NCBI GenBank assembly: GCA_030617815.1
Contig: JAUWUS010000008.1
Coordinates: 1 to 46,285 of the forward strand
From: Gammaproteobacteria bacterium
GTDB taxonomy: Bacteria; Pseudomonadota; Gammaproteobacteria; UBA6429; Thiohalophilaceae
Length of the DNA stretch: 46,285 nucleotides
Reading direction: 5' to 3'
Shown: positions 1 to 9,816 of the stretch, in pieces
Position numbering within the stretch: the first letter of the stretch is position 1
Layout of the letters: every line of letters begins with the position of its first letter
Notes under the pieces: generated by a model
Told to the model about the DNA's origin: nothing
Database searches by the model: none
Seen by the model: only the letters and a program-made list of their open reading frames with translations
Made by a program: the position numbers and the translations under genes

Positions 1-263
1 CCCCGTTAAATCGTAGGTGCTGGACGTATCTTGATTTTAGTGCTAATGTTCTACCCATAACCAATTTGTTCTAAAACTTTAATAATCATTTCGCTCCGTT
101 ATTTAAAGATCACGGGCGACAAATTCTCAAAAAATTTCAAAAATAAACTTAAAAAACGAGTACGCCTAATATTCCGCCTTTGTGCAATTCCGTGTTGTAT
201 CCGTATTAACCTTAAAAAATAACGAACTCAATTTTCTCAATAATCGATTAAAGAATCCTCAAA
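1..263 (+). other. rho upstream leader, no gene seen
   Basis: AT-rich sequence poor in G, especially from 120 to 263. I see no confident promoter. Positions 2-16 read as four sense codons and TAG and could be the tail of an upstream gene (trxA often precedes rho), but five codons cannot be identified. The low G and relatively high C content downstream of 120 is compatible with Rho loading on its own leader; this is inference only. Confidence 0.3.
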
Positions 264-1520
264 ATGAATCTATCTGAACTCAAACAAAATCCCGTTCCCG
301 AACTCATTAAAATTGCCTCTAGCATGGGTATCGACAACCTTTCTCGCTCCCGTAAACAAGATATTATTTTTTCCATTCTAAAATCCCACGCTAAAAGTGG
401 CGAAGATATTTATGGTGATGGTGTATTAGAAATCCTTCAGGACGGTTTTGGATTTTTACGTTCTGCCGATAGTTCATACCTTGCCGGTCCCGATGATATT
501 TATGTTTCACCCAGCCAAATTCGACGTTTTAATCTACGTACCGGCGACACGGTAGCCGGAAAAATTCGCCCACCTAAAGACGGTGAGCGTTATTTTGCTT
601 TACTTAAGGTTAATGAAATTAATTTTGAGCCGCCTGAAAATGCTAAACACAAAGTATTATTTGAAAACCTGACACCCTTACACCCGAATAAGCGTCTTTT
701 TCTCGAAGTTGGCAATGGCAGCACAGAAGATATGACCGCTCGCGTGATTGACCTCACTGCACCGATTGGCAAAGGTTCACGTGGCCTCATTGTCTCACCA
801 CCTAAAGCCGGTAAAACCATGATGTTGCATGATATAGCTCATGCCATCACCCATAATAATCCTGATTGTCATTTAATCGTATTACTGATTGATGAACGTC
901 CTGAAGAAGTAACTGAAATGTCGCGCTCTGTTCGCGGCGAAGTCGTTTCATCAACCTTTGACGAACCTGCCAGCCGCCACGTACAAGTGGCTGAAATGGT
1001 CATCGAAAAAGCCAAACGCCTGGTTGAACATAAAAAAGACGTAATCATTCTACTCGATTCCATTACCCGTCTTGCCCGCGCCTATAACACCGTTATTCCT
1101 TCATCCGGAAAAGTATTAACCGGTGGTGTTGATGCTAACGCCTTACACCGCCCAAAACGTTTCTTTGGTGCAGCACGAAATATTGAAGAAGGTGGTTCTC
1201 TAACTATTATCGCCACGGCTCTGGTTGAAACAGGCTCACGTATGGATGACGTCATTTACGAAGAATTTAAAGGCACCGGTAACCTGGAAATCCATCTGGA
1301 TCGAAAACTCGCAGAAAAACGTATTTACCCTGCTATTAACATTAATCGTTCAGGCACACGCCGTGAAGAACTCCTCACTAAACCTGACGAACTGCAAAAA
1401 ATGTGGATCTTAAGAAAAGTGGTTCATGACATGGATGAAATTGGCGCCATGGAATTCTTGCTCGACCGTCTCAGAACCACTAAAACCAACAACGACTTCT
1501 TTGATTCCATGAAGAAATAA
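264..1520 (+). CDS. rho: Transcription termination factor Rho
   Basis: Hexameric RNA-dependent ATPase that releases transcripts from RNA polymerase in the cytoplasm. The 418 residues match the usual length (E. coli 419). Seen in order: Rho N-terminal helical domain (about 1-45), cold-shock-like RNA-binding domain (about 50-120, with DGFGFLR at 60-66), RecA-type ATPase with Walker A PPKAGKT (179-185), Walker B region ending [14 protein letters not shown] (about 261-275) and the Q-loop segment [11 protein letters not shown] (284-294). The ATG at 264 has no good Shine-Dalgarno; it follows a 263-nt AT-rich, G-poor leader, which would suit the Rho autoregulation known in E. coli (inference). A strong intrinsic terminator follows at 1562. 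Identification is very secure. Confidence 0.98.
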   Translation: MNLSELKQNPVPELIKIASSMGIDNLSRSRKQDIIFSILKSHAKSGEDIYGDGVLEILQDGFGFLRSADSSYLAGPDDIYVSPSQIRRFNLRTGDTVAGKIRPPKDGERYFALLKVNEINFEPPENAKHKVLFENLTPLHPNKRLFLEVGNGSTEDMTARVIDLTAPIGKGSRGLIVSPPKAGKTMMLHDIAHAITHNNPDCHLIVLLIDERPEEVTEMSRSVRGEVVSSTFDEPASRHVQVAEMVIEKAKRLVEHKKDVIILLDSITRLARAYNTVIPSSGKVLTGGVDANALHRPKRFFGAARNIEEGGSLTIIATALVETGSRMDDVIYEEFKGTGNLEIHLDRKLAEKRIYPAININRSGTRREELLTKPDELQKMWILRKVVHDMDEIGAMEFLLDRLRTTKTNNDFFDSMKK

Positions 1521-1561
1521 GATCAAGATCAAAAAAAGCAAAAATCAAGCTAATTCTCACA

Positions 1562-1596
1562 AAAAACAGGGGTAATCTTCAATTGCCCCTGTTTTT
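1562..1596 (+). terminator. Intrinsic terminator of rho
   Basis: An 11-bp perfect stem, AAAAACAGGGG at 1562-1572 pairing with CCCCTGTTTTT at 1586-1596, closes a 13-nt loop and ends in a T-run. It lies 42 nt after the rho stop. The A-run before and T-run after would let it work in both directions. Confidence 0.9.
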
Positions 1597-1688
1597 CTCT
1601 TACATTATTTAATTCTCAACTTCCCCTTTTTTCTTAAGAAGATAAGCCCCAAACCTCAAGCCATCTCTATACAAATTGTGCGTGAATT

Positions 1689-1717
1689 TTGACAAATTAG
1701 TAAAAATACAACATTAT
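1689..1717 (+). promoter_or_regulatory. Sigma-70 promoter for the DUF3135 gene
   Basis: Perfect -35 TTGACA (1689-1694), 17-nt spacer, -10 CATTAT (1712-1717, 4/6). Transcription would start near 1724, about 100 nt before the gene. Between the rho terminator and this promoter (1597-1688) nothing else was recognised. Confidence 0.6.
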
Positions 1718-1822
1718 TTAACTGGAAATAAGATGCTATTCACTGTTTGAGGCATTTTTCTCACGTAGTCTGGTTTCGCTCTTATATGTTTTATTTCGTT
1801 CGATATAACAAGGATGAATCAC

Positions 1823-2173
1823 ATGACCGATATCTCAATTTGTGAAATAGATTTTGAAGTGTGGGCATCCCTGGCTTCTTCAGAACCTCAAAGTTTTGAG
1901 AAACTAAGACGGGATAAAATATCTGCATTAATTAATAATTCAGCAAAATGCAATCAACATCGCCTGCGATGCTTACAATGGCGCATTGATAAAATCCGTG
2001 ACAAAAATAAAGACTCCCCCATGGCTTCCTGTCTCGCTATTTCAGAACTCATGTGGGATACGTTCCAACACCTCAGTGATTTGCTTCAGGATAAAGCTGA
2101 AAATGGCCTATCTGCTCATACACCAGCAATGCAGGCGAACATCATCCCTTTTCCTGCTAAACCTGAAATCTGA
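1823..2173 (+). CDS. DUF3135 family protein
   Basis: Small cytoplasmic protein of 116 residues with the DUF3135 pattern: an N-terminal LASSEPQSFEKLRR stretch, a central CNQHRLRCLQWRIDKIR and the MASCLAISELMWDTF segment. No biochemical function is known for this family to my knowledge. I chose ATG 1823 because AAGGA at 1810-1814 lies 8 nt upstream; the in-frame ATG at 1814 overlaps that ribosome binding site. It has its own promoter at 1689 and no operon partner; rpmE follows behind a separate promoter. Confidence 0.75.
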   Translation: MTDISICEIDFEVWASLASSEPQSFEKLRRDKISALINNSAKCNQHRLRCLQWRIDKIRDKNKDSPMASCLAISELMWDTFQHLSDLLQDKAENGLSAHTPAMQANIIPFPAKPEI

Positions 2174-2210
2174 AGGTAAATAATAAATAAGCGCTAATTT
2201 CGATTAAAGC

Positions 2211-2239
2211 TTGCTGCCGCACAGCCTTTTCCGTATGAT
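2211..2239 (+). promoter_or_regulatory. Candidate sigma-70 promoter for rpmE
   Basis: -10 TATGAT (2234-2239, 5/6) with a 17-nt spacer from a weak -35 TTGCTG (2211-2216, 3/6). Start expected near 2246, leaving a leader of about 75 nt before rpmE, whose AGAGG site is at 2308-2312. Confidence 0.5.
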
Positions 2240-2320
2240 CGCCCGTCCAATAATGTGCATGGTGCTGATTTAAGAAATATTTAAACAGAGGGCGATGCTC
2301 GAAATATAGAGGTTTTTAAA

Positions 2321-2524
2321 ATGAAAGCTGACATCCATCCAGCCTACGAAGAAGTTACAGTAACGTGCAGTTGTGGCAACGTTTTTAAAACACGCTCAGC
2401 AAGCTGCCAAGATCAAACTATTGAAGTTTGTTCTCAGTGCCATCCCTTTTTTACAGGTAAACAAAAATTACTTGATACTGCAGGACGTGTTGATAAATTT
2501 AACCAAAAATACGGCAAAAAATAA
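2321..2524 (+). CDS. rpmE: 50S ribosomal protein L31, zinc-binding type
   Basis: Ribosomal protein L31 of the large subunit, 67 residues. It starts [12 protein letters not shown] and carries the cysteine-rich zinc form: CSCGN near 16-20 and [10 protein letters not shown] near 37-46, ending in the [11 protein letters not shown] tail typical of L31. The zinc-containing form is normally the one used when zinc is sufficient (family knowledge). AGAGG lies 8 nt before the ATG. An intrinsic terminator follows 33 nt after the stop, but inside the predicted reading frame of the next gene. Confidence 0.96.
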   Translation: MKADIHPAYEEVTVTCSCGNVFKTRSASCQDQTIEVCSQCHPFFTGKQKLLDTAGRVDKFNQKYGKK

Positions 2525-2525
2525 T

Positions 2526-3341
2526 TTGTCCTATCTACCTGCTATTCTGCATACAATAAAGGCGTCCAAATGGGCGCCTTTTGTGTTTCTAACACTAGTA
2601 TTTTTTACACCGGCAATTTATGCAAATAATTGTACCGTTAACCAATTTGACGAAACGGTACAAGTCGCACATGTCTATGATGGCGACACCATTAAATTAA
2701 CGGATGGACGCAAGCTTCGTCTGATTGGTATTAACACCCCTGAACGTGGCCGCGATGGCAAAAAAAATGAGCCTTTTTACCTGGCGGCAAAAAATCAACT
2801 ACAAAAAATTATTAAAAAAAATGCCTCATCAATAAAAATATTTTTTGGGAAAACAAGACGCGACCGTTACAAACGTTTGCTTGTGCATATTTTTACCCTG
2901 GATAATGAAAATATTACCGCAACATTACTAAAAAAAGGGCTCGGGTTTACCATTGCCATTCCACCCAATATCCAGCTCTTAAGTTGTTACCAAAAAGCCG
3001 AACGTGAAGCACAAAAACAAAAAAGAGGGATCTGGAATCACCCGTATAGCAATGCTATCGATGTTAATTTACTGAACAAATCAGCGCGTGGCTTTCATCG
3101 CATTACTGGAACAGTACAACGCGTAGGCGAAAGTCGTAGCTCTTTTTGGCTCAACCTCAATACAAAGTCAGAAACAAAATTTGCTTTACGTGTTCTGAAA
3201 AAAAACCTGCCTTACTTCACTCAGTTTCACCCTGAAGACTTAATTGGACGTCACCTTATTGCCCGTGGCTGGATATACCAAATCAAAAATGAACAACGTA
3301 TGACTATTCATCATCCCGCTTCTTTGCAATTACTAAACTGA
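2526..3341 (+). CDS. Secreted thermonuclease-family (SNase-like) nuclease
   Basis: Staphylococcal nuclease-like endonuclease expected outside the cytoplasm. The open frame extends back into rpmE, but a TTG at 2526, one nt after the rpmE stop, gives 271 residues beginning with a plausible signal peptide (hydrophobic 17-31, cleavage after IYA at 31-33). Catalytic-type motifs follow: YDGDTIKL (51-58), RLIGINTPERG (65-75) and RRDRYKRLLVHIF with the third arginine. An OB-like C-terminal region follows the nuclease core. Adjacency to rpmE is also seen in Pseudomonas (from memory). The start is uncertain: no good Shine-Dalgarno for TTG 2526, and an upstream ATG at 2373 would overlap rpmE heavily. 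Its signal-peptide codons contain the rpmE terminator. Confidence 0.85.
   Translation: MSYLPAILHTIKASKWAPFVFLTLVFFTPAIYANNCTVNQFDETVQVAHVYDGDTIKLTDGRKLRLIGINTPERGRDGKKNEPFYLAAKNQLQKIIKKNASSIKIFFGKTRRDRYKRLLVHIFTLDNENITATLLKKGLGFTIAIPPNIQLLSCYQKAEREAQKQKRGIWNHPYSNAIDVNLLNKSARGFHRITGTVQRVGESRSSFWLNLNTKSETKFALRVLKKNLPYFTQFHPEDLIGRHLIARGWIYQIKNEQRMTIHHPASLQLLN
2558..2581 (+). terminator. rpmE intrinsic terminator inside the nuclease frame
   Basis: Ten-pair stem AAAGGCGTCC (2558-2567) / GGGCGCCTTT (2572-2581) with one G-T wobble and tetraloop AAAT, followed by TTGTGTTTCT. It lies 34 nt after the rpmE stop. Because the nuclease reading frame is open across it, it would also attenuate read-through into the nuclease. 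Confidence 0.75.
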
Positions 3342-3397
3342 CTAAGCACAATTCAACTGTTACACTTAATTTATAATTTTAGAACGAAAGGTAAATC

Positions 3398-4633
3398 ATG
3401 GCAGATAAAAAACTCACTGCAGAACAACTCAAACAAGCAGCGCTTGATTATCATGCCCGCCCCGTTGCCGGTAAAATAGCAACAGCACTGACCAAAGCCT
3501 GTGATACTCAGAATGATCTCAGTCTTGCCTATACACCTGGCGTTGCGGCACCAGTACGAGCTATTGCAGAAGATCCGGAAGCCGCTTATCAATACACCAA
3601 CAAAGGAAATCTCGTTGCGGTTATCACTGATGGCTCCGCCGTTTTAGGCTTGGGTAACGTTGGTGCACTCGCAGGCAAACCTGTTATGGAAGGTAAAGCA
3701 GTTTTATTTAAAAAATTTGCCAATATTGATGTCATGGATATTGAAGTTAATGCTGATTCAGTAGAAGACTTTGTTAAAACAGTAAAAAATATTTCTCCTA
3801 CCTTTGGCGGCATTAATCTTGAAGATATTGCCGCACCTCGATGCTTCGAAATTGAGAAGGCGCTGGAAAAAGAACTTAACATTCCTGTTTTTCATGATGA
3901 CCAGCACGGTACCGCCATTATTATTGCCGCAGGTTTATTGAATGCGCTTGAAATAACAGGCCGTGAAATTGAAAAAGCACACATTGTTTGTCTCGGTGCA
4001 GGTGCCGCCGGTATTGCGGCAATGCGCATGTTAAAAAGTTTAGGCGCACGAAAAATATATCTGGTAGACCGAAAAGGTGTGGTTTACAACGGCCGTGAAG
4101 AAGTGAATAAATATAAACAGGAATTCTCACGTGAATCCTCTCGCCGGACTTTAAGTGATGCCATGCAAGGTGCAGATGTTTTCATTGGCGTTTCTGGCCC
4201 CAACTTATTAAAACCGGAAATGCTTAAAGCCATGGCTCCTGAGCCAATTGTTTTTGCTTTGTCCAATCCCGATCCTGAAATTGATCCTGAGCTGGCAAAA
4301 CAAACACGTAATGATATTATTTTAGCAACTGGTCGTAGCGATTATCCAAACCAGGTTAATAACGTTTTAGGTTTTCCGTTTATTTTTCGTGGCGCCCTGG
4401 ATGTACGAGCAACCTGCATTAATACTGAAATGCAAATAGCTGCGGTTAAAGCGCTTGCTGCTTTAACTAAAGAAACAACACCACAAAGCGTAATAGATAC
4501 TTACGCTGTTGATAAGCTTGAATTTGGTCGCGATTATATTATTCCAAAACCTTTTGACACACGTTTGCAAGACTATGTGCCCAAGGCTGTGGCCGAAGCG
4601 GCGATTGATACGGGCGTTGCTAAAGATCGCTAA
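3398..4633 (+). CDS. maeB: NAD(P)-dependent malic enzyme, short form
   Basis: Oxidatively decarboxylates malate to pyruvate, giving NAD(P)H, in the cytoplasm. The 411 residues hold only the malic enzyme domains; the phosphotransacetylase-like C-terminal domain of long MaeB (about 760 residues) is absent. Motifs: YTPGVA with catalytic Tyr45, DGSAVLGLGNVG (78-89), MEGKAVLFKKFA with Lys100, metal-binding GINLEDIAAP (138-147), FHDDQHGTA (165-173), Rossmann CLGAGAAGIA (198-207) and ALSNPDPE (287-294). AAAGG precedes the ATG. A TATAAT at 3372-3377 may serve as its -10, but no matching -35 is clear. Cofactor choice cannot be decided by eye. The symbol is by similarity to the maeB family. Confidence 0.93.
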   Translation: MADKKLTAEQLKQAALDYHARPVAGKIATALTKACDTQNDLSLAYTPGVAAPVRAIAEDPEAAYQYTNKGNLVAVITDGSAVLGLGNVGALAGKPVMEGKAVLFKKFANIDVMDIEVNADSVEDFVKTVKNISPTFGGINLEDIAAPRCFEIEKALEKELNIPVFHDDQHGTAIIIAAGLLNALEITGREIEKAHIVCLGAGAAGIAAMRMLKSLGARKIYLVDRKGVVYNGREEVNKYKQEFSRESSRRTLSDAMQGADVFIGVSGPNLLKPEMLKAMAPEPIVFALSNPDPEIDPELAKQTRNDIILATGRSDYPNQVNNVLGFPFIFRGALDVRATCINTEMQIAAVKALAALTKETTPQSVIDTYAVDKLEFGRDYIIPKPFDTRLQDYVPKAVAEAAIDTGVAKDR

Positions 4634-4646
4634 AAAAATAAAAAAT

Positions 4647-5249
4647 TTATTCCTGCTGATTTAATAATAGTTCAACTTCGGCTAAATCCGCACGTTTCAT
4701 TGGCTTACCATCAATCGGACTCAAAGGGATTTGTTTTTGTTTAGGCAAAAACAAAATTAGCTCAACCTGGTTTCCATCAACAACAAACTCATAGGTTGAA
4801 TAATTTTGGTATTGATCAATACCAATTCTTAAACGTCGCTCGCTAAGCTCATGAGGGATATTTTTATCTGATAAATAAAAACCAATACTTTCAACCGTAT
4901 CGGGAAACAAATGAATTCTAATCACTGAATGTTCATCAGCTGTACCGCTTAAAACACTTCCGACTAAACGTGGCTTAAAATCAGTTAAAAACTGCATTGC
5001 TTCAATTGCAATTTCGCGTAGTCGATTCAGGTGTTCAGGTTGACTCGAGGCACGAAAAAGTCGCTGGTATTCACTTAAAGCTAGTTCAATTTCAGAGTTA
5101 CTAGGCAAACTTTTTGTATCAACAGCGCCAAGTTGTTGTGCCGCTTTATGTTTGGCGGCATGAAAATCACGCGTACCACTATCAAGTAAAATTTGTGCTG
5201 TTTTCTGCGCCAGACGTTGGCGCATATGATCATAACCACGTTGCGACAT
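4647..5249 (-). CDS. Conserved hypothetical protein, possible nucleotidyltransferase-like fold
   Basis: A 200-residue soluble protein. The N-terminal half (1-100) is helical and charged. The C-terminal half has RLVGSVLSGTADEHSVIRIHLF (starts near residue 94), which weakly resembles the GS-x-x-x-G start of nucleotidyltransferases, followed by strand-rich sequence and EFVVDGNQVELILFL. I do not see the expected acidic catalytic pair, so the fold assignment is tentative. It sits 24 nt downstream of PBP1a on the same strand and may be co-transcribed; it converges on the malic enzyme gene 13 nt away with no terminator between. Function unknown. Confidence 0.6.
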   Translation of the reverse strand: MSQRGYDHMRQRLAQKTAQILLDSGTRDFHAAKHKAAQQLGAVDTKSLPSNSEIELALSEYQRLFRASSQPEHLNRLREIAIEAMQFLTDFKPRLVGSVLSGTADEHSVIRIHLFPDTVESIGFYLSDKNIPHELSERRLRIGIDQYQNYSTYEFVVDGNQVELILFLPKQKQIPLSPIDGKPMKRADLAEVELLLNQQE

Positions 5250-5273
5250 ACAAAAAACCTTACTGTATAAAAA

Positions 5274-7928
5274 TCAGAAAATATCTTCGGTTATATCTGC
5301 TGGGCTCACTTCAGCTGGAATATCCATTTGTTCACCTTCAACTGAATCGCTCTGTTCTGTTGGCACTTGATCGGCCAGAAAAAATTCAAAAATAGCATCT
5401 TTTGTTGTTGCATTAGCTAATAGCCCTGTTTTTGGATCAATCCGTACCGAAACCAAACCAGGTGGTTGCTCAAGCTCTTTCTCTTTTACGCCATCTAATG
5501 CCTCACGCATGTAATCGATCCACATCGGCAATGCCGCTCGCGCACCTGTTTCCCTGTCACCCAGTGGTCGTGGATTATCAAACCCCACCCATGCAATCGT
5601 CGCTAAATCAGCGTTAAAACCGGTAAACCATGCATCACGTTGATCATTCGTTGTTCCCGTTTTCCCGGCCAAATCTTTACGGCCAATAGCCAGTGCACGT
5701 CGCCCCGTTCCCTGACGAATCACGTCTTGCATCATGGTATTAATTAAAAAAGCTGTTTGTGGTGATAGCAGCTGTTTCGCCAATTTTAATTGCACCGGCC
5801 CCTGGGTAACCTGTAGTTGTTCCGATTCATCCATTAATGAAAGAAATGATTCACTTAAATCAGGCAATGAAGCCGGCGTGGTTTCTTTAACTTTTTTATT
5901 TTGCAGTGACTCATCTTTTTGTTTTATTCCCTCTTTACGTTCATTATTATCCGGGTATGTTTCAGCTTTTCGACAGGCACGGCAAACCTGCTCTGGTTGC
6001 TCCATAAAAACAATTTTATCCTTTGCGCCAACAACATAATCAATAAAGTACGGTTTAACGCGATAACCACCATTAGCAAAAACAGTATAACCAGTCGCCA
6101 AATCATAAGGCGTTAAGGAGCCACTGCCTAAAGCTAGAGATAAATTACGAGGTAACATTTTTCGGGTAAAACCAAAGCGCTTTATATAACGAATAGCATA
6201 ACCAATCCCTATATCTCGCAATAAACGTATTGAAACCAGGTTACGTGATTTAATTAACGCCAGACGTAAACGTGTATCACCATAAAATTTTCCACTGTAA
6301 TTTTCAGGACGCCAGGTATCTTCCAGACCTGGTGCATCAAAGACCACCGGGGCATCCGCAATAATACTGGCAGGGGTGTAACCTTTATCTAACGCAGCGG
6401 TATATATAAAAGGTTTGAAACTTGATCCTGGTTGACGTAAAGCTTGTATTGCACGATTAAACTTGCTTTCAAAATAATTAAAACCGCCAGACAGCGCTTC
6501 AACTGCACCATCTTCAGGTGACAAAGAAACTAATGCGCCATTCACTGTTGGTTTTTGTGCCAACCAGCTACAACCCGGTTTTGCTGAAGGCACGGTATAA
6601 ATAATGTCGCCTTCTTTTAAACGCTGATGTGCTGAAGTAAGTTTAGCCTCAACAGTATTATCATCAACATACGTTCGGGCCCATTCAATATGCTCCCAGG
6701 GCAAATACACAATCTTATTTTCAGCTGTATAAGCATAAGCTTCTTTGTCATTAACCTGAAAAACCAGTGAAGGAATAAGATTACCAAACGTTGAAATTTT
6801 ATTTAACTCTTTTCGCCATACCTCAAATTCACCTAATTCCTTAACTTCCGCTTTTGTAACAACACTGTTTTCACCAATTTCAGCCTGAAGCGCTTCTGCT
6901 GCCGCCATTGCCTCTGTATTTATTTTTTCATCTGCGTCTAAATCAAAAAATCCTAAATGACCGCGATAACCATGGCGACGGTCATAACCGAGTAAAGCGT
7001 TACGTAATGCATTATTTGCAGACTGCTGCCTGGCAGCATTGATTGTTGTATAAACACTGTAACCGCCGGTATAAGCCACTGAACCATATCGCGCAACCAT
7101 TTCAGTACGTACCATTTCAGCAATATAGGGCGCTTCAAGCTCGATGTCCTGCCCGTGTACCGTGGCTAAATCAGCTGAATTAAGCGCAGCCTGATACACT
7201 TCTTCATCAATGTAATCCAGTGTACGCATACGCCCTAAAACATAATTTCGACGAATTAAGGCACGTTGTGGATTATTAATGGGGTTGTAGCTTGAAGGTG
7301 CTTTTGGCAAACCCGCTACCATCGCGTATTCCGCCACACTCAAGTCATGGATTTCCTTGCCGTAATAAACCTGTGTCGCTGCAGAAAAACCGTAAGCTCG
7401 CTTGCCCAGATATATTTTATTCAGATATAAGGCCAGAATATCTTCTTTTGTTAAAAGCTCTTCAATTTTAAAGGCAAGAAAAATCTCATTAAGTTTACGT
7501 AAATAGGTTTTTTCACGACTAAGGAAAAAATTTCGTGCCACCTGCATAGTAATGGTGCTGCCACCCTGGCCTTTTTTGCCGGTACGAATTAAATGTACAA
7601 CCGCACGCAAAATACCTTGGTAATCAACGCCCGGATGCTCAAAGAAACGATCATCTTCTGCTGCTAATACCGCATTAATAAGATGTTGAGGAAATTCTGC
7701 ATATTTAAGAGGAGTACGCTTCATTTCACCAAATTCGGCAATTAATTCACCACTTTTCGCGTAAACACGCAAAGGAACCTGTAATTGCACATCCTTAAGC
7801 GTTTCTATATTGGGTAAACGAGGGGAAAGGTATAAATAAGCGCCGCCAATAAATAAAGCCGCCAAAATTCCGCCTGCTAACACCAAAATCCCAAGAATTG
7901 TGATGGACTTCTTATAAAGTAACTTCAT
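5274..7928 (-). CDS. mrcA: Penicillin-binding protein 1A, bifunctional peptidoglycan synthase
   Basis: Class A PBP (also called ponA) that polymerises glycan strands and cross-links peptides on the periplasmic face of the inner membrane. 884 residues: short cytoplasmic tail and TM anchor (about 9-31), glycosyltransferase-51 domain with AAEDDRFFEH (Glu91) and GGSTITMQVARN (122-133), an OB-type insertion (about 310-450), then the transpeptidase with SSFK (S502-K505), SRN (561-563) and KTGTT (756-760). A low-complexity charged insertion at 648-710 begins CRACR and is rich in Lys/Glu. Divergent from pilM, as in Pseudomonas ponA. A good promoter lies at 7987-8015. Confidence 0.97.
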   Translation of the reverse strand: MKLLYKKSITILGILVLAGGILAALFIGGAYLYLSPRLPNIETLKDVQLQVPLRVYAKSGELIAEFGEMKRTPLKYAEFPQHLINAVLAAEDDRFFEHPGVDYQGILRAVVHLIRTGKKGQGGSTITMQVARNFFLSREKTYLRKLNEIFLAFKIEELLTKEDILALYLNKIYLGKRAYGFSAATQVYYGKEIHDLSVAEYAMVAGLPKAPSSYNPINNPQRALIRRNYVLGRMRTLDYIDEEVYQAALNSADLATVHGQDIELEAPYIAEMVRTEMVARYGSVAYTGGYSVYTTINAARQQSANNALRNALLGYDRRHGYRGHLGFFDLDADEKINTEAMAAAEALQAEIGENSVVTKAEVKELGEFEVWRKELNKISTFGNLIPSLVFQVNDKEAYAYTAENKIVYLPWEHIEWARTYVDDNTVEAKLTSAHQRLKEGDIIYTVPSAKPGCSWLAQKPTVNGALVSLSPEDGAVEALSGGFNYFESKFNRAIQALRQPGSSFKPFIYTAALDKGYTPASIIADAPVVFDAPGLEDTWRPENYSGKFYGDTRLRLALIKSRNLVSIRLLRDIGIGYAIRYIKRFGFTRKMLPRNLSLALGSGSLTPYDLATGYTVFANGGYRVKPYFIDYVVGAKDKIVFMEQPEQVCRACRKAETYPDNNERKEGIKQKDESLQNKKVKETTPASLPDLSESFLSLMDESEQLQVTQGPVQLKLAKQLLSPQTAFLINTMMQDVIRQGTGRRALAIGRKDLAGKTGTTNDQRDAWFTGFNADLATIAWVGFDNPRPLGDRETGARAALPMWIDYMREALDGVKEKELEQPPGLVSVRIDPKTGLLANATTKDAIFEFFLADQVPTEQSDSVEGEQMDIPAEVSPADITEDIF

Positions 7929-7986
7929 ATACCCACGCTATATTAAGGTTGTGTCTAAAAATACCGATATATTCACACATACAGAA

Positions 7987-8015
7987 AGTATATGGGTTCA
8001 ACGAAAAGCTGTCAC
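7987..8015 (-). promoter_or_regulatory. Sigma-70 promoter for PBP1A
   Basis: Read on the minus strand: -35 GTGACA (8015-8010, 5/6), 17-nt spacer, -10 TATACT (7992-7987, 5/6). Start near 7980, with a leader of about 50 nt to the ATG at 7928. Confidence 0.7.
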
Positions 8016-8049
8016 GCCTATTTGTAATTTTTCATTAGATGTCCTATAG

Positions 8050-8079
8050 TTGACTCAACAACCTAAAGTATTATATAAA
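8050..8079 (+). promoter_or_regulatory. Sigma-70 promoter for pilMNOPQ
   Basis: -35 TTGACT (8050-8055, 5/6), 18-nt spacer, -10 TATAAA (8074-8079, 5/6); TATATA at 8072-8077 with a 16-nt spacer is an alternative. The leader to pilM is about 80 nt and contains CATTGAGA twice (8132-8139 and 8152-8159), 20 nt apart, of unknown meaning. Confidence 0.65.
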
Positions 8080-8157
8080 TAACAACTGTAACCACATGCA
8101 AAATAACGAAAAATACGTAATATTAAAGAAACATTGAGAATTTAAAAGCAGCATTGA

Positions 8158-9236
<1,079 letters not shown>

Positions 9237-9237
<1 letters not shown>

Positions 9238-9806
9238 TGGCACGTATTAATTTACTTCCATGGCGTGAAGAACGGCGCAAAGAACAACTGCGTCAATTTC
9301 TTTCTATGCTGGGTTTATCTGTGTTTATGATGGTGCTGGTAATTTTAGCGGTACATTTACAATATAACAGAATGATTAGCGCTCAAGAATCACGTAATAA
9401 CTTCATGAAAAATGAAATTACCACGGTAGAAAAACAAATACGCGAAATCAATGCGCTAGCAAAAGAAAAGAAACGCTTATTGGCTCGTATGGAAGTGATC
9501 CAACAATTACAACGTAATCGCCCAAGCATTGTTCATTTATTTGAAGAAATGGTGAAGGTCATCCCTGAAGGTGCTCATATTCAAAGCCTTAAACAAAAGG
9601 GTAAAAAGCTAACCATAAATGGTATTGCTCAATCCAATGCCCGTGTATCCGCTTATATGAGAAATATTGATGGCTCTCCCTGGTTAACCAAACCTCAGCT
9701 CAATGTTATTCAGAAAAAAGGCTCATCGAAAAAAGATGGTGGTGGCCGTAGTTTCATTTTGCGGGCAGAACAGTTAGCTCAACCTAAAAAAGCGACAACA
9801 AAATAG
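9237..9806 (+). CDS. pilN: Type IV pilus assembly protein PilN
   Basis: Bitopic inner-membrane protein of the pilus alignment complex. 189 residues. The cytoplasmic N-terminus ARINLLPWREERRKEQ carries the INLLPWR motif that docks on PilM. One TM segment (about 23-43) is followed by a coiled-coil stretch (about 50-90) and the periplasmic ferredoxin-like domain that pairs with PilO. Start overlaps the pilM stop; pilO begins 10 nt downstream. Confidence 0.96.
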
Positions 9807-9816
9807 ACTCTTAATT

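Noticed and set aside
1-16. Tail of trxA before rho
   Set aside because: Only four sense codons and a stop are in the window, which cannot be identified.
2238-2296. ATCGCCC/GGGCGAT inverted repeat near rpmE as a leader switch
   Set aside because: The left arm overlaps the -10 and lies upstream of the predicted start, so it would not be in the RNA.
2373-2525. ATG 2373 as start of the nuclease
   Set aside because: It lies inside rpmE, would add about 50 residues not resembling a signal peptide start, and has no ribosome site; TTG 2526 gives a normal signal peptide.
5798-5985. Charged CRACR-containing insertion in PBP1A as a foreign domain
   Set aside because: Low-complexity insertions with cysteines at this place are common in gammaproteobacterial PBP1A, so it is not evidence of a fusion.
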